Below, piece by piece: positions 1 to 8,951 of a DNA stretch of 26,553 nucleotides; the stretch's first letter is position 1, and each line of letters begins with the position of its first letter. The notes below the pieces were generated by a model. It searched no databases. It was not told the origin of the DNA and saw only the letters and a list, made by a program, of their open reading frames with translations. The DNA is from a virus. Where the stretch lies: positions 1-26,553 of IMG/VR virus record IMGVR_UViG_3300046471_000080. One strand, 5' to 3'. The translations under genes were made by a program, and so were the position numbers.

Positions 1-249
1 GATGCACCACCACCGGTACAGGATCTGGTAGCGCCCGGCTGCGGTCGAGTGCAGCGCCGCGTTCAGTACGTTCGGGTGATCGGCGTAGCTTTTGAACAGC
101 AGAGGTGCGGCCGGCGTGCTTCCGACGAGCACGTTGTACCCGTCGTCGCTCTCGGCAAGCAGTGCCGCGCCGATCTCGCTGACCGCGATCATGTCCAGAA
201 AGGCGATCCGGTTCTGACCGCCCGCCGTGCCGGCGTCAATTCGTGCCAT
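1..249 (-). CDS. Endolysin, lambda R-type lytic transglycosylase (3' part missing)
   Basis: The visible 83 N-terminal residues match the start of the phage lambda R endolysin family (glycoside hydrolase family 104), which cleaves peptidoglycan glycan strands to release progeny. Seen directly: an N-terminal AFLDMIAVSE segment, whose glutamate (about residue 25) aligns with the catalytic Glu of lambda R, and the downstream block STAAGRYQILYRWW, close to the family's STGAGRYQLLSRWW. ATG at 249 is the only sensible start and is preceded by a GGCGGTGG purine-rich stretch. It overlaps the holin gene by 14 bp, the usual holin-then-endolysin order. There is no signal peptide, so export depends on the holin. 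The rest of the gene lies left of the window; any spanin genes would also lie there. The family assignment is firm; the exact cleavage chemistry is from family knowledge. Confidence 0.9.
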   Translation of the reverse strand, partial: MARIDAGTAGGQNRIAFLDMIAVSEIGAALLAESDDGYNVLVGSTPAAPLLFKSYADHPNVLNAALHSTAAGRYQILYRWWCI

Positions 250-523
250 TGCCACCGCCGTTCCCGCGGAGCATTCCGCGAAGGCGGTCGATCAACACCG
301 CCTGACTGACAATGCGTGCGGCCACAGCGAGCAGCGCGCCCACGATAGGCACCCATTGCTGACCGTGCTTCGGAAAGAACGACAGCAGCGACGGGGCAAC
401 GTTCGGGAACTGGTCCGAGATTGCCGGGATAGCGGCGAGCAGCAGCGCCCCAACAACACCGATACGTACCGACCACCACGACCGGATGGTTTTCAGATCC
501 GCAATGAAATAGTCTTTAATCAC
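236..523 (-). CDS. Putative holin (DUF7940-like)
   Basis: A 95-residue membrane protein with two likely transmembrane segments: one near residues 15-40 (SVRIGVVGALLLAAIPAI) and one near 58-80 (WVPIVGALLAVAARIVSQAV), joined by a short loop and ending in a basic tail (RLRGMLRG). This fits small two-helix phage holins, which make inner-membrane lesions that let the endolysin reach the wall. I choose the GTG at 523 because it has an AGGTGG Shine-Dalgarno sequence 6 bases upstream and gives a GTGA overlap with the preceding stop; the in-frame GTG at 532 lacks such a site. Position just before the endolysin supports the call. The WSVR motif and two-helix layout recall the DUF7940 holin family, a recalled resemblance rather than a searched one. 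Confidence 0.72.
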   Translation of the reverse strand: MIKDYFIADLKTIRSWWSVRIGVVGALLLAAIPAISDQFPNVAPSLLSFFPKHGQQWVPIVGALLAVAARIVSQAVLIDRLRGMLRGNGGGNGTN

Positions 524-831
524 CGTGCCCACCTTTTAGCGTCAATACGCTCTCCAGCGCTGTTCTGTAGTAGAAAACTCGTCAGCTTGTCGATCTTCTC
601 GTTCGTGTTCTGCACGGACCCCTTGATCTCCGTCAGGCTGCTTTGCGTCTGCAATTCCTTGTCGTGCTGCGATGACTTCAGATTTGCTACGTCGGCTTCG
701 ATCAGCGACACGCGCTGCACCAGCGTGAAATAGGCCACCGCCAGTGCGATAGCCGCGCCGCACAATCCGGTTACGAGTGTCTGGACGTTGATCGTCGTAT
801 CAAACCAGCGTGGTTTTTGGCCGTCGCTCAT
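520..831 (-). CDS. Small membrane-anchored coiled-coil protein of the lysis module
   Basis: A 103-residue protein with a short cytoplasmic-looking N-terminus (SDGQKPRWFDTT), one transmembrane helix at about residues 18-40 (LVTGLCGAAIALAVAYFTLV), then a hydrophilic, heptad-like helix (residues about 43-90) rich in Glu, Lys, Ser and Gln. Similar one-helix plus coiled-coil proteins (XhlA-like or DUF2730-like) often sit beside phage holins. Its role could be a second holin component, an antiholin, or a tail-associated membrane protein; the sequence does not decide. ATG at 831 has a GGGGTAG ribosome binding site 5 bases upstream. It ends in a 4-bp GTGA overlap with the holin gene, which suggests coupled translation and a shared job in lysis. 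Confidence 0.7.
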   Translation of the reverse strand: MSDGQKPRWFDTTINVQTLVTGLCGAAIALAVAYFTLVQRVSLIEADVANLKSSQHDKELQTQSSLTEIKGSVQNTNEKIDKLTSFLLQNSAGERIDAKRWAR

Positions 832-846
832 TTCTACCCCGTGCGT

Positions 847-3180
847 TTAATGGCCTTTGGCCTGATAGTTGAGCGTCAGCGTTCCGCTACCACCGCCACT
901 GACGAACACACCGAAACCGGTTGCGTTCACCGAAGAGTTGACGACACTGACCACGCTCGTACCGAAGCTCCCGACTGGATTTCCGTTCTGGCACACGACG
1001 GAATCACATGCGGTTTTGAACGCCTGCGGGAATACGACAGAACCCAAACCGGCTGTGATCGTCACCGAGACGTTATTGGCCCACTTGCCCTCGACGCCCG
1101 CGTTATCTCTTTGCGCGCCCGGGTTGCCCACGCTCGCGAAGGTGAGAATGTTGCTGGTATTGCCGCTTGAGTCGGCCACGGGGAACGTGACCTGACGGAA
1201 CATATTGGTGTCCGTCATCGTCACGTTGTTCGTACCGGAAAACAGAACGACGCCCGCATCCAGATTCACGAGCGTGTTCGCATCGATGAGTGTCTGCGAG
1301 CCGTCACTGTTGGGGTTGTTATCAAAAACAATCCCGTTCTTTGAGGTCGCATGCGTCGACGTCACGCCGATAATGGTGTTCCCGCGGATAAGGTTGGCCG
1401 CGTTCAGACCGTGCGCGACATCGTTGTAGACCATCTCGATACCGTTCCACGTCGGGACGGCCGAGCCGTTGTCGTAGAGGTAGAGAATGTTGTCAGTGAT
1501 ATCTACCCATATAAAATTATGGATATAGATGTCGCATGCAATGCAGTTGATGTTGCAGCCCGATATGCGCGTGTACAGGTGATCGATCGAAGAATCAACA
1601 CTGATCCCTTTGTAACAGGCGATGACCAGACACTCCGTGCACGTCAAACCTTCGAAACCCGCGCCGGTACCTTCGCCTACGGCCGATATGCCCTGTTCGC
1701 AGAAATAGACGTCGGCCTGATCAATGTACCAGTCACCGGCCTGCGAGTCGGTGTCCATACGGATGCCGAAAGATCCCGGAGCATAATTTCCCGGATCGGT
1801 ATTCCGGTTAGCAATACGTGGACGCACGACTTTGAGCGTTGTTGCGTTGAACAGCTTGATGCCACCCAGGAAGCCCTTCGTCAGCGAGGTACCGCAAACC
1901 TCCACGTCGATCAGATTTACCGCACGAATAGTCGACCCGTTGCCGCCACTGTTGAACGCTACGTCGAGAATCGCGGCGCTCGCGTTAAGCGTGTCATCCG
2001 ACTGGAGCGAGATACCAGAGATGTAAACTTGTGTGTTCGGCGCGGTTCCGATAACCCCGCCGTTGTGCCGCCAGTTCGCGTTGTTGCTGAAGACGAAAGC
2101 AGTCGCGCTAATACCGTCCGTATGTACTGTGAGGAACCCGGCGCTGACCACCTGACTGGTGATTTTGTACCGGCCGGCTGGCGCGTACAGATTTTTGCCG
2201 TTAGTGCCAGCCGTAAGCCATGCCTGCACCGCTGCGGTGTCGTCGTGGACGCCATCACCGACGGCACCGTATTGGGGATCGCGCAGGTTAACGCAGTCGA
2301 CCAAGCGTCGATACAGGGCTGAGTATTGATTGACCACTGAGTCGATGATCGAATTCGGCTGGTATTGCGCCGTGCCGACACTGCCGGGCGGCGGCAGATA
2401 GATCGACAACGTGGTGCCCGTGCGGATATACACCCGCTGCGTGCCAACGGGGACCGGTGCGGTGAACGTCAGAACCTGCCCGCTAATGGACAGGATCTGA
2501 TCACTGCCCTGGTATGCGGCGTCGAAAAATACAGCGACGTTCGCTTTACCGCCCGGTGGGCGTGACAACACGAACTGCGTCGTGGTACCAGCTACGAAGT
2601 CCGAGCCCGCTACGAAACCGGGCTTGCCGTCCGAGCCCAATTCGTCGCGCATGTCGCCAGCGCCGACGGACGCCGTAATAGGCACTGTCGTCACGTTCCC
2701 TAAGACGTCAAAGCCGAGCAGCGTATTGGCGCGCGCGGCGGCAGTGGGAAGTGACGCCGGGGGGCTTTCGCTTTCGTTCACGACGATAGCGCGAGAGACG
2801 TTCTCCACGAGCTGCTGAATCTGGATCGTCGAACGATCCGACATATCTTCGATGACTTCTGGATAGAAGCCGCCGCTGTTCGTGATATCCGTCGGCTGGT
2901 CGTAAGCGAGACTGCCTAGCAGCACGAGTTCGTACCCGGCCGCGAGCGGTGAGCCGCTGATCGGGTAGGTTACCCAGCCACCAGGATTCGCACTCTGGTT
3001 CGCGTTGACGAAAACCGAGTAATCCGAATCGAGCGTAAGCGTGGAAGACACGCCATTCGGATTGACAAGTACGACTTTTACGTTCGTCTTGTCAAATATC
3101 GCAAAGCTGAAAGGGAACGTTGTTGCAATTCCGTTGCCGGCGAATGGCCCCGCTTTGCGCGTTGTGCTGGAAATCGTCAT
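847..3180 (-). CDS. Tailspike / tail fibre with T7-type N-terminus and pectate-lyase-like beta-helix
   Basis: A 777-residue receptor-binding protein. Residues 1 to about 140 (RKAGPFAGNGIATTFPF, then PITDI-type and STIQIQQLVENVSRAI blocks) match the T7-like tail-fibre N-terminal domain that docks on the tail tube. A linker domain follows (FVLSRPPGGKANVAVFFD). From about residue 297 the block NLRDPQYGAVGDGVHDDTAA begins a right-handed beta-helix of the pectate-lyase-3 superfamily, running to about residue 690. Such domains in tailspikes usually bind or cut surface polysaccharide. The end (FKTACDSVV...GFGVFVSGG) resembles a gp53-like C-terminal knob. I choose ATG 3180 over an in-frame GTG at 3204 because AAAAGGGG precedes it at good spacing. 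No C-type lectin variable repeat is present, unlike the BPP-1 Mtd protein. The enzymatic activity and receptor are not predictable from sequence. Confidence 0.87.
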   Translation of the reverse strand: MTISSTTRKAGPFAGNGIATTFPFSFAIFDKTNVKVVLVNPNGVSSTLTLDSDYSVFVNANQSANPGGWVTYPISGSPLAAGYELVLLGSLAYDQPTDITNSGGFYPEVIEDMSDRSTIQIQQLVENVSRAIVVNESESPPASLPTAAARANTLLGFDVLGNVTTVPITASVGAGDMRDELGSDGKPGFVAGSDFVAGTTTQFVLSRPPGGKANVAVFFDAAYQGSDQILSISGQVLTFTAPVPVGTQRVYIRTGTTLSIYLPPPGSVGTAQYQPNSIIDSVVNQYSALYRRLVDCVNLRDPQYGAVGDGVHDDTAAVQAWLTAGTNGKNLYAPAGRYKITSQVVSAGFLTVHTDGISATAFVFSNNANWRHNGGVIGTAPNTQVYISGISLQSDDTLNASAAILDVAFNSGGNGSTIRAVNLIDVEVCGTSLTKGFLGGIKLFNATTLKVVRPRIANRNTDPGNYAPGSFGIRMDTDSQAGDWYIDQADVYFCEQGISAVGEGTGAGFEGLTCTECLVIACYKGISVDSSIDHLYTRISGCNINCIACDIYIHNFIWVDITDNILYLYDNGSAVPTWNGIEMVYNDVAHGLNAANLIRGNTIIGVTSTHATSKNGIVFDNNPNSDGSQTLIDANTLVNLDAGVVLFSGTNNVTMTDTNMFRQVTFPVADSSGNTSNILTFASVGNPGAQRDNAGVEGKWANNVSVTITAGLGSVVFPQAFKTACDSVVCQNGNPVGSFGTSVVSVVNSSVNATGFGVFVSGGGSGTLTLNYQAKGH

Positions 3181-3208
3181 CCGTGCAACCCCTTTTAGAT
3201 GCACGGAT
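3179..3208 (-). promoter_or_regulatory. Stem-loop at the tailspike start with the Shine-Dalgarno in its loop
   Basis: On the coding strand ATCCGTGCA (3208-3200) and TGCACGGAT (3187-3179) form a perfect 9-bp inverted repeat around a 12-base loop, TCTAAAAGGGGT. The loop holds the AAAAGGGG ribosome binding site and the 3' arm ends with the first two bases of the ATG. As RNA this would hold the start codon in a stem while exposing the Shine-Dalgarno sequence, a layout suited to translational control. The pairing is directly seen; the function is inferred. Confidence 0.6.
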
Positions 3209-3227
3209 TCTCTGACCGAACGGCGCG

Positions 3228-3239
3228 GGTATGGTTACG
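3228..3239 (-). promoter_or_regulatory. CGTAACCATACC repeat, copy A (before tailspike)
   Basis: The 12-base word CGTAACCATACC on the coding strand starts directly after the TGA stop of the giant internal protein gene and lies 47 bases upstream of the tailspike start. The same word occurs exactly at 17901-17912 and 21580-21591. Position between gene blocks suggests a regulatory or processing site; no standard sigma-70 promoter is evident around it. Confidence 0.45.
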
Positions 3240-6200
3240 TCAGTGCTTTGGCGCGCGCCCCAGTGCCACGCCCTCGGCTACGTCCAGCGCGTCTTTAGGA
3301 TGCTGCTTACCGGTCGCTACATCGGCCACGTATTGAGCTGACCCGCCGAGTTGACCGAGCCCCGGAATGTGCAGACCCATGCCCGCAGCGTTCGCGATAT
3401 CCTTGATCGGCGCGTTGACGTGCTGACCGGTCGCGAGATTCACGACATCTTTACCCGCGCCGACGAGCGTGTTGAGAAACGATTCAACGCCGACCTGGCC
3501 CGCGTGGCTATAGCCTTCGACCATCGCTGCGGCGTCGCGCACGAACGGAACCATGCCGGCCACTTCGACGGCGATCGACTTCGCGATCCAGTGCGCCCAT
3601 CCGTCCTTATCCTTGGGCGGTCCCTCGGTCAGATACCCGGCCCAAATCGCGGGCACGATCAGCGCCATGAAGCCGCGCGCCAGCGTCTGCGGGTTGCTGA
3701 TCCCGGCCGTCTTCAGTTTGTCGGCGATATCGGCCGCCTGTCCGTAGCTGTTGTTCATGAAGCCGTACAGCGTCGTGAACATTTTCACGGCTTCGGAACT
3801 GTTGTTGATCACCATCGACCGGGCCGACGTGATGTTGCTGCCGTGGGCCTCGCGCACAACCTTGCTCGCGTAGGCAACGGCCTGTTCTTCGGTCATCGGC
3901 GCGCCCGTACCGCCCATGTTCTTCGGTATGCCCACGGTGACGGCGCGGTCGTATGCGGCCCATGCCGTCGGTACGGCGGTCATCATGTCTGACCACGCGA
4001 CGGCGGCGTGCCCGAAGCGCTCGGCCTTGCTGATCTTGCTTTCCGGCTCGAACAGGTTCGCCGACATCGCGCGAAAGTCCCGGTCCTGCTGCAGCAGCCG
4101 GGCGCGGATTTCAGGGAATTTCTCCTGCGCGCCGCGGATCTCGGCGGCGTAGTTCGTGCCCATCGCGGCAAAGCGCGAGGCGAGAAACTTTTCACCACCG
4201 CCCGTGAAGTAGCCCCCCGTCTTGATTGCCGCCGACCCGCCGTGTTTGAGCACGGTCGAGATACGGAACGCGATGCCGTTGATCACGAGGCCCGTGCGCG
4301 TGTACTGCAGGATCTTGCCCAGTGCGCCGATCTCGCGGTCCTGGTTGTCGGCGTTGGCGGTCTTGCCTAGCCATTCCTGCAGCGAGCGGTACGCTTCCGG
4401 CCCGTAGGTCTTCTGGAACTGACGCCGGAAATCCCCGTTGGTGATGATCTTGTGGACGTCGATCAGCGCCTCGCGATAGGCAAGGTCGTGGATCGATTCG
4501 GTCATCGTCTGCGGAATCGTGTGGAAGTCGAGATCCACCACGTCGGTGTAACCCTGGTTGCGCGCATTCAGTGAGCCGTTGGTCGTCGTGTCGGGACGGT
4601 AATAGCTCCTGCCGAACAGACCTTCGCCCGGGTCGATCGCGCGGCCGGCTGCTTCTTTCTCGCCGCGGCGCGAGCGCAGCGGGTCGTACCTGATCGCGGC
4701 ATAGCCGCCACGCTGCTCACCGAACCTCGTCTGGAATGCGCGGGGTTCAATGCGTTCCGGCGACGTGTTGCCTAGCCGCTGGTTCATCGCGGCCATATCC
4801 GGCCAGTGCTTGTCGTACTGATCCCACACCGACTGCACGGCCTTCCAGTCTTTCTCGGTCATGTTGTCGTGCAGGAAGCGCCACACGTCCTGCGCGTTCC
4901 ACTTCCAGCCCGACGTCAGCTTGTCGAAGTTCGATTCGTTGCCGACGTGCAGCGCGATGCCGAGCATGCGGCCGCGATCGATACGCAGGGGTACGCGCGT
5001 CGTGTCGGTGCTCTGATTCACGTCCATCAACCGGTCGTTCGGCACGCCCGTCTTGAGACTGTCCTGCCACTCGCGGCCCAGGTGATCGGCCATCTTCTGA
5101 AAGTCATCTGACATGCCCTTGAGCATATCCACTTCGCGGTAGTTCGCGCGGAACACTGGTTCGTAGATCGCCTCGCCGAACGGTCCCAGCAACTCGTGCA
5201 TGTCGTACTGGTTGCGCTTGTATTCCTGCGGCTTGAGCTGGGCGCGGATCGCGCGCAACTGTGACGTCAGGTGATCGAGCGCGATGCGCATGGGGTTGCT
5301 GCTGCGGTCGGACGGCTTGTCGAAGATCTCGGCGTCGCTGAACTGCTCGCCGCGCTCCTGCATTTTCGGGATCAACCGCTCAGTGACGTATTGCTGAATG
5401 TCCTGTTTTTCACCGTTGATCATCGCCGTCTTGCGGTCGCGCCCAATCTTTTCCAGCGACTTCACCGCATCGGTCAGGCCGCGAAACTGCTCCAGCGTCA
5501 TATCGCCGTAGGGCGTGCGGAACGTCGGATTGAGCATATCCGGCGAGACGTTCGGCACCATGCCGAGCGCGGTTTGCGACTCGACCCACTTTTCGAGATT
5601 GATCTGCTGGCGCGTGGGTTTGTCGACCGGATTGGTGCGCAGGTCGAAGCGGGACAGCATGTCGTCGATCTGGTCGCGCACATCCACGTCGATCTTGCCG
5701 CGAATGCTTTCCTTGTTGAATTTCTTCAGGTACTGCACCGACTTCAGCACTTCGGCCGCGGCATTGCGCGCGGTCTTCTCAAGCTGGTTATTCAGCAACT
5801 GGTTGCGCTTCTGCTGCGCGGCTTCTGCCAGGTCGCCCTTCAGGCGTGCGGCGTCAGCGGCTTTGCCGGCGCGCGCTTCGGCCGCGCCATACTTCGACGC
5901 GTTGATATCGCGCACACGCGCCTTGGCGATCGTGGTTTCCGCGACTGCCCGCGCTGCTTTCTCCAGCACGCGGACGCCGCCCGTGGCCTTGGTCAGCGCC
6001 TTGTATTCGGTCGCAATGAAGCGGGTGCGCACTTCGTTGTGAATTGCCTGATTCGCCGCCGTGTTCATTGCCTGCGGCGACGTGATATCGCCGTACTTTT
6101 CCAGCATGCGCTGCTCGGTCAGGGCTTCCACCAGATCGCGGCGCGGCTCGGCGTCGGCGATTGCCTTCGTCATCTCGTCGGCGTTGGCAAAGCCGAAGCG

Positions 6201-8951
6201 TTCGGCAACCAGGTCGGCGGGGATCCTGTTTTCCTTGTTCGCCTGACCGAGCATGAAGTCCTGCGCGGCGTAGACGGGTTCTTTCGCAACGTCTTCTTTA
6301 ACCTGTTCGCGGATCGTCGCGCGCTTTGCGGCCACGTCGGCGCGTACTTCCTTCGACGCGCGGTCCTTCGCGATCTCGGTAAAGCGCATGTCGCGCAGTG
6401 TGCGTGCGGTCAGTTCGTCGGATGCCTCAAGCGACGCGTCGTTGCCGAGCGCGTGGTACGCCTGAAACTCTTCAGGCGACATATTCGCTTCTTCGGCCGT
6501 GTGGAACATCGGCGCGTAAGCGCGCTCGGCTTCGGCGTTGCGGATTGCGTCATTCGTCGCAAGCAGCCGGTCGAACACGCCGCGCACTTCGGGCGACAGT
6601 TGCACGTGCAGGCTCTGCAGCGACTTATAAACGTTCACCATCCATGCGCGTACGCGCTGGAAGACGCCCTGCAGTTCGGGCGTTGGTGCCTTGCCTTCAA
6701 ACAGGTATGCTTCGAAGCCGCGCGCGAACTGCTCGTGCATCGGGCGCTTCTCTTCGAGCGACAGCCCGCGCCACGCTTCCGGCGTCGTGCCCATCCACTG
6801 TGTCGCGGTTTCGAAATCCTTCCCGACGTCCGGCAGCGAGCCGTCCTTCGCCATGTGCGAAAGCATTTCCAGATGGAAGTGCCCCAGCTCGTGCACGAAC
6901 GTCGACAGGTCGGCATCCTTGTTCAGTGTGATCGTGCTCGGTGCGCTGGTGATATCGTCGCTGAATGACAGCTTGCCACGCGCGTCCTGGGTGAGCGCGT
7001 TCGCGCCCGGTGCATCGTCGGCGGTGATCTGGAGTGGGTAGCGCTCGAACATCGATTCGGGCGACAGGCCTGCGCGTGCGCCGGCCGCAGTGTAGCTATC
7101 GCGCACAAGCGCGGCGTACACCTTGTTCACGTCGGGCCGGAAACGGTTGGCCTGTGTGAGCTGGTCGAGCACGTTGTCGTGCACCGCCTGCGCGGATTGC
7201 GCCACCGCGTCGTCGTTCGCCTTGTCGCCCGCTGCGGCTTCTGTCGCCTGCTGGAACGTCTCTTTGCTCGACTGGTAAAACTCCTGCGCCTGCTGCTGCG
7301 TCATACCGTCAGGGTCGGTCTTGAGGTGCGGCATGATCGCGTCACCGAGCGGCCCGCCCGCGATGTGCGTCGCGAAGTCCTCGACCGGGATCGATACGTC
7401 GCCACCCGTGGCGAGCGCTTCGGGCAACTGTTGTGCGACGCGCGGCATGGTCGACTCCACGTCGCCGATCTTCACGCCCGCCTGGTTGAGCGCGTTCGCG
7501 AGCGTGGCACCGTCCACATAGACGTTCTGCACAGGGCCGTCGGCGTTGGCCGAGGCAACGAAATCCTTGAACGCCTGCGGATCGCGTGGGCGCAACTTCG
7601 AGTTTGCCGCAGACGTAGCGAGATCGGAAAGCGTCTGCGCGTCGCCCGTGGCCACGTCGGCTTTCGCCGCGTCGGTCATCCATGCGCCTGTCGCCCGGCC
7701 CGCGCCGTGCAGCGCGAATACCGAGTTCAGCCCGTAGTCCATGACCTTCTGTGCCGTGGACCGGTCATCGCCGATCGACGTGCCCTGAATCGCATCCATC
7801 AGCGCGTTCACACCCACCACGCGGGCGATCGTCTGCACGGCGGTGCTATCGGGCAGGATACGGCCGGCAGCGCCGAATACGCCACCCATCTCGGCGCCAT
7901 GCAGACCCTGCAAGCCGATCGTCGTGAGCGCGGCTTCGGGGCTGTTCTGGTTCAGCGCATCGCCGGTCGCGGTGAGCGCGCTCGCGAGCCCCAGCGTTGA
8001 AGCCTGTCCAACGACGTCTTTCGCCGCGGCCTTCGCGAACGATTCGCCAGCCACGTGCTCGAACAGGGAACCGCCGACTTTCTCAACCGCTGCGCCGGCC
8101 AGCTTCAGTGGCGCGCCGGCAATGAACCCCGCGAGGTTACCCGCGCCGCTGGCGACACCACCTGCGGTCGTCTGCGCTGGCCCGTTGACGTCAGGTGCAA
8201 GACCAGCCGTGAACGAGTTTTCGAAGCCCTGCGCGAACTGGGTCGGGATTTCCGAAGCGCCACCCACGGCGTCGCGTTCCTGCCCGACGGTCATCCCGTT
8301 CTGTTTGGCGTAATTCTGGATGAATGCCTGCGCGCTGCCTGCACCCTGGGCGTTGCCAGTCGGCACGGCGTCGCCCATGCCGAGCAGATTACGGCCCCAG
8401 TTCAGCATGCGCTCGCGTAGCGGCAGCGGACTATTATCGGGCTGGAAATACCCCGTTGTGCCAGGCGCGAGCGGCACGGTGTTGCCGGTCGGTCCGAGAC
8501 TGGTTGTCGCCTGTTCGACGGCCTGCATACCGGGCACGTCGTCGTGCGCGATGTTGGCGTTGTTCTGCGACTGATAGAACGCGGCCGTGGTGGGGAACTG
8601 CTTCGCGAGATTCTGGAAGTCGATGCTGCTGACCGCAGCTTTCTGCTTCACCGCGTCGGGAAACGCTTTTACGCTATCAACAGGTGTCCCGGTCTGCTGC
8701 GCGAGGCGCTGCATTTCGGCTTCGTAGTCCGGGTTCGCGCCGACCGCAAGCGCGATATTGCCTTGCGCGGTTTGCGCAGTATTTTGCAGATACGCAGCGG
8801 CGGGGCTTACCGCAGGCGTGGCCGGTGTGGCGGGCTGCGGTGGCGCAATCGGGCTGGAACCCGCGCCCACTGTAGGTGCAGTGGTGGCGGGCTGCGGGGT
8901 AACCTTGCCTGTGAACGATGTGCCCGAATCCGGGACGATCAAATCAGCCAT
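3240..8951 (-). CDS. Giant internal virion protein with zincin motif and LPD38-type C-terminus
   Basis: A 1903-residue protein, larger than T7 gp16 (about 1,318), placed where T7-like phages encode the last ejection protein. Residues 1-170 are Ala/Pro/Gln-rich. HELGH at 687-691 is an HExxH zinc-metalloprotease motif; a GFEAYL block with Glu 747 could supply the third ligand, as in gluzincins. Residues about 850-1150 are highly charged and helical, probably coiled coil. From about 1550 the sequence (TGLVINGIAF..., SSEAVKMFTTLYGFMNNSYG, VEVAGMVPFVRDA) has amphipathic helices typical of the large polyvalent protein LPD38 family. Start and preceding stop form TAAATG without a clear Shine-Dalgarno, suggesting coupling to the upstream gene. 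Likely packaged in the head and ejected to form a trans-envelope conduit; protease activity is inferred from the motif. Confidence 0.82.
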   Translation of the reverse strand: MADLIVPDSGTSFTGKVTPQPATTAPTVGAGSSPIAPPQPATPATPAVSPAAAYLQNTAQTAQGNIALAVGANPDYEAEMQRLAQQTGTPVDSVKAFPDAVKQKAAVSSIDFQNLAKQFPTTAAFYQSQNNANIAHDDVPGMQAVEQATTSLGPTGNTVPLAPGTTGYFQPDNSPLPLRERMLNWGRNLLGMGDAVPTGNAQGAGSAQAFIQNYAKQNGMTVGQERDAVGGASEIPTQFAQGFENSFTAGLAPDVNGPAQTTAGGVASGAGNLAGFIAGAPLKLAGAAVEKVGGSLFEHVAGESFAKAAAKDVVGQASTLGLASALTATGDALNQNSPEAALTTIGLQGLHGAEMGGVFGAAGRILPDSTAVQTIARVVGVNALMDAIQGTSIGDDRSTAQKVMDYGLNSVFALHGAGRATGAWMTDAAKADVATGDAQTLSDLATSAANSKLRPRDPQAFKDFVASANADGPVQNVYVDGATLANALNQAGVKIGDVESTMPRVAQQLPEALATGGDVSIPVEDFATHIAGGPLGDAIMPHLKTDPDGMTQQQAQEFYQSSKETFQQATEAAAGDKANDDAVAQSAQAVHDNVLDQLTQANRFRPDVNKVYAALVRDSYTAAGARAGLSPESMFERYPLQITADDAPGANALTQDARGKLSFSDDITSAPSTITLNKDADLSTFVHELGHFHLEMLSHMAKDGSLPDVGKDFETATQWMGTTPEAWRGLSLEEKRPMHEQFARGFEAYLFEGKAPTPELQGVFQRVRAWMVNVYKSLQSLHVQLSPEVRGVFDRLLATNDAIRNAEAERAYAPMFHTAEEANMSPEEFQAYHALGNDASLEASDELTARTLRDMRFTEIAKDRASKEVRADVAAKRATIREQVKEDVAKEPVYAAQDFMLGQANKENRIPADLVAERFGFANADEMTKAIADAEPRRDLVEALTEQRMLEKYGDITSPQAMNTAANQAIHNEVRTRFIATEYKALTKATGGVRVLEKAARAVAETTIAKARVRDINASKYGAAEARAGKAADAARLKGDLAEAAQQKRNQLLNNQLEKTARNAAAEVLKSVQYLKKFNKESIRGKIDVDVRDQIDDMLSRFDLRTNPVDKPTRQQINLEKWVESQTALGMVPNVSPDMLNPTFRTPYGDMTLEQFRGLTDAVKSLEKIGRDRKTAMINGEKQDIQQYVTERLIPKMQERGEQFSDAEIFDKPSDRSSNPMRIALDHLTSQLRAIRAQLKPQEYKRNQYDMHELLGPFGEAIYEPVFRANYREVDMLKGMSDDFQKMADHLGREWQDSLKTGVPNDRLMDVNQSTDTTRVPLRIDRGRMLGIALHVGNESNFDKLTSGWKWNAQDVWRFLHDNMTEKDWKAVQSVWDQYDKHWPDMAAMNQRLGNTSPERIEPRAFQTRFGEQRGGYAAIRYDPLRSRRGEKEAAGRAIDPGEGLFGRSYYRPDTTTNGSLNARNQGYTDVVDLDFHTIPQTMTESIHDLAYREALIDVHKIITNGDFRRQFQKTYGPEAYRSLQEWLGKTANADNQDREIGALGKILQYTRTGLVINGIAFRISTVLKHGGSAAIKTGGYFTGGGEKFLASRFAAMGTNYAAEIRGAQEKFPEIRARLLQQDRDFRAMSANLFEPESKISKAERFGHAAVAWSDMMTAVPTAWAAYDRAVTVGIPKNMGGTGAPMTEEQAVAYASKVVREAHGSNITSARSMVINNSSEAVKMFTTLYGFMNNSYGQAADIADKLKTAGISNPQTLARGFMALIVPAIWAGYLTEGPPKDKDGWAHWIAKSIAVEVAGMVPFVRDAAAMVEGYSHAGQVGVESFLNTLVGAGKDVVNLATGQHVNAPIKDIANAAGMGLHIPGLGQLGGSAQYVADVATGKQHPKDALDVAEGVALGRAPKH

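Noticed and set aside
2966-2978. GGGTAGGTTACCC, similar to the dispersed repeat word
   Set aside because: It lies deep in tailspike coding sequence (WVTYPI), not at a gene boundary, and lacks the exact word; likely chance.
847-3180. Diversity-generating retroelement target in the tailspike
   Set aside because: BPP-1-like head genes prompted a check, but no reverse transcriptase, template repeat or C-type lectin variable region is visible in the window.
5271-6968. 565-residue plus-strand open frame
   Set aside because: It is antisense to the giant internal protein gene and compositionally looks like a codon-bias shadow; no domain is recognisable.
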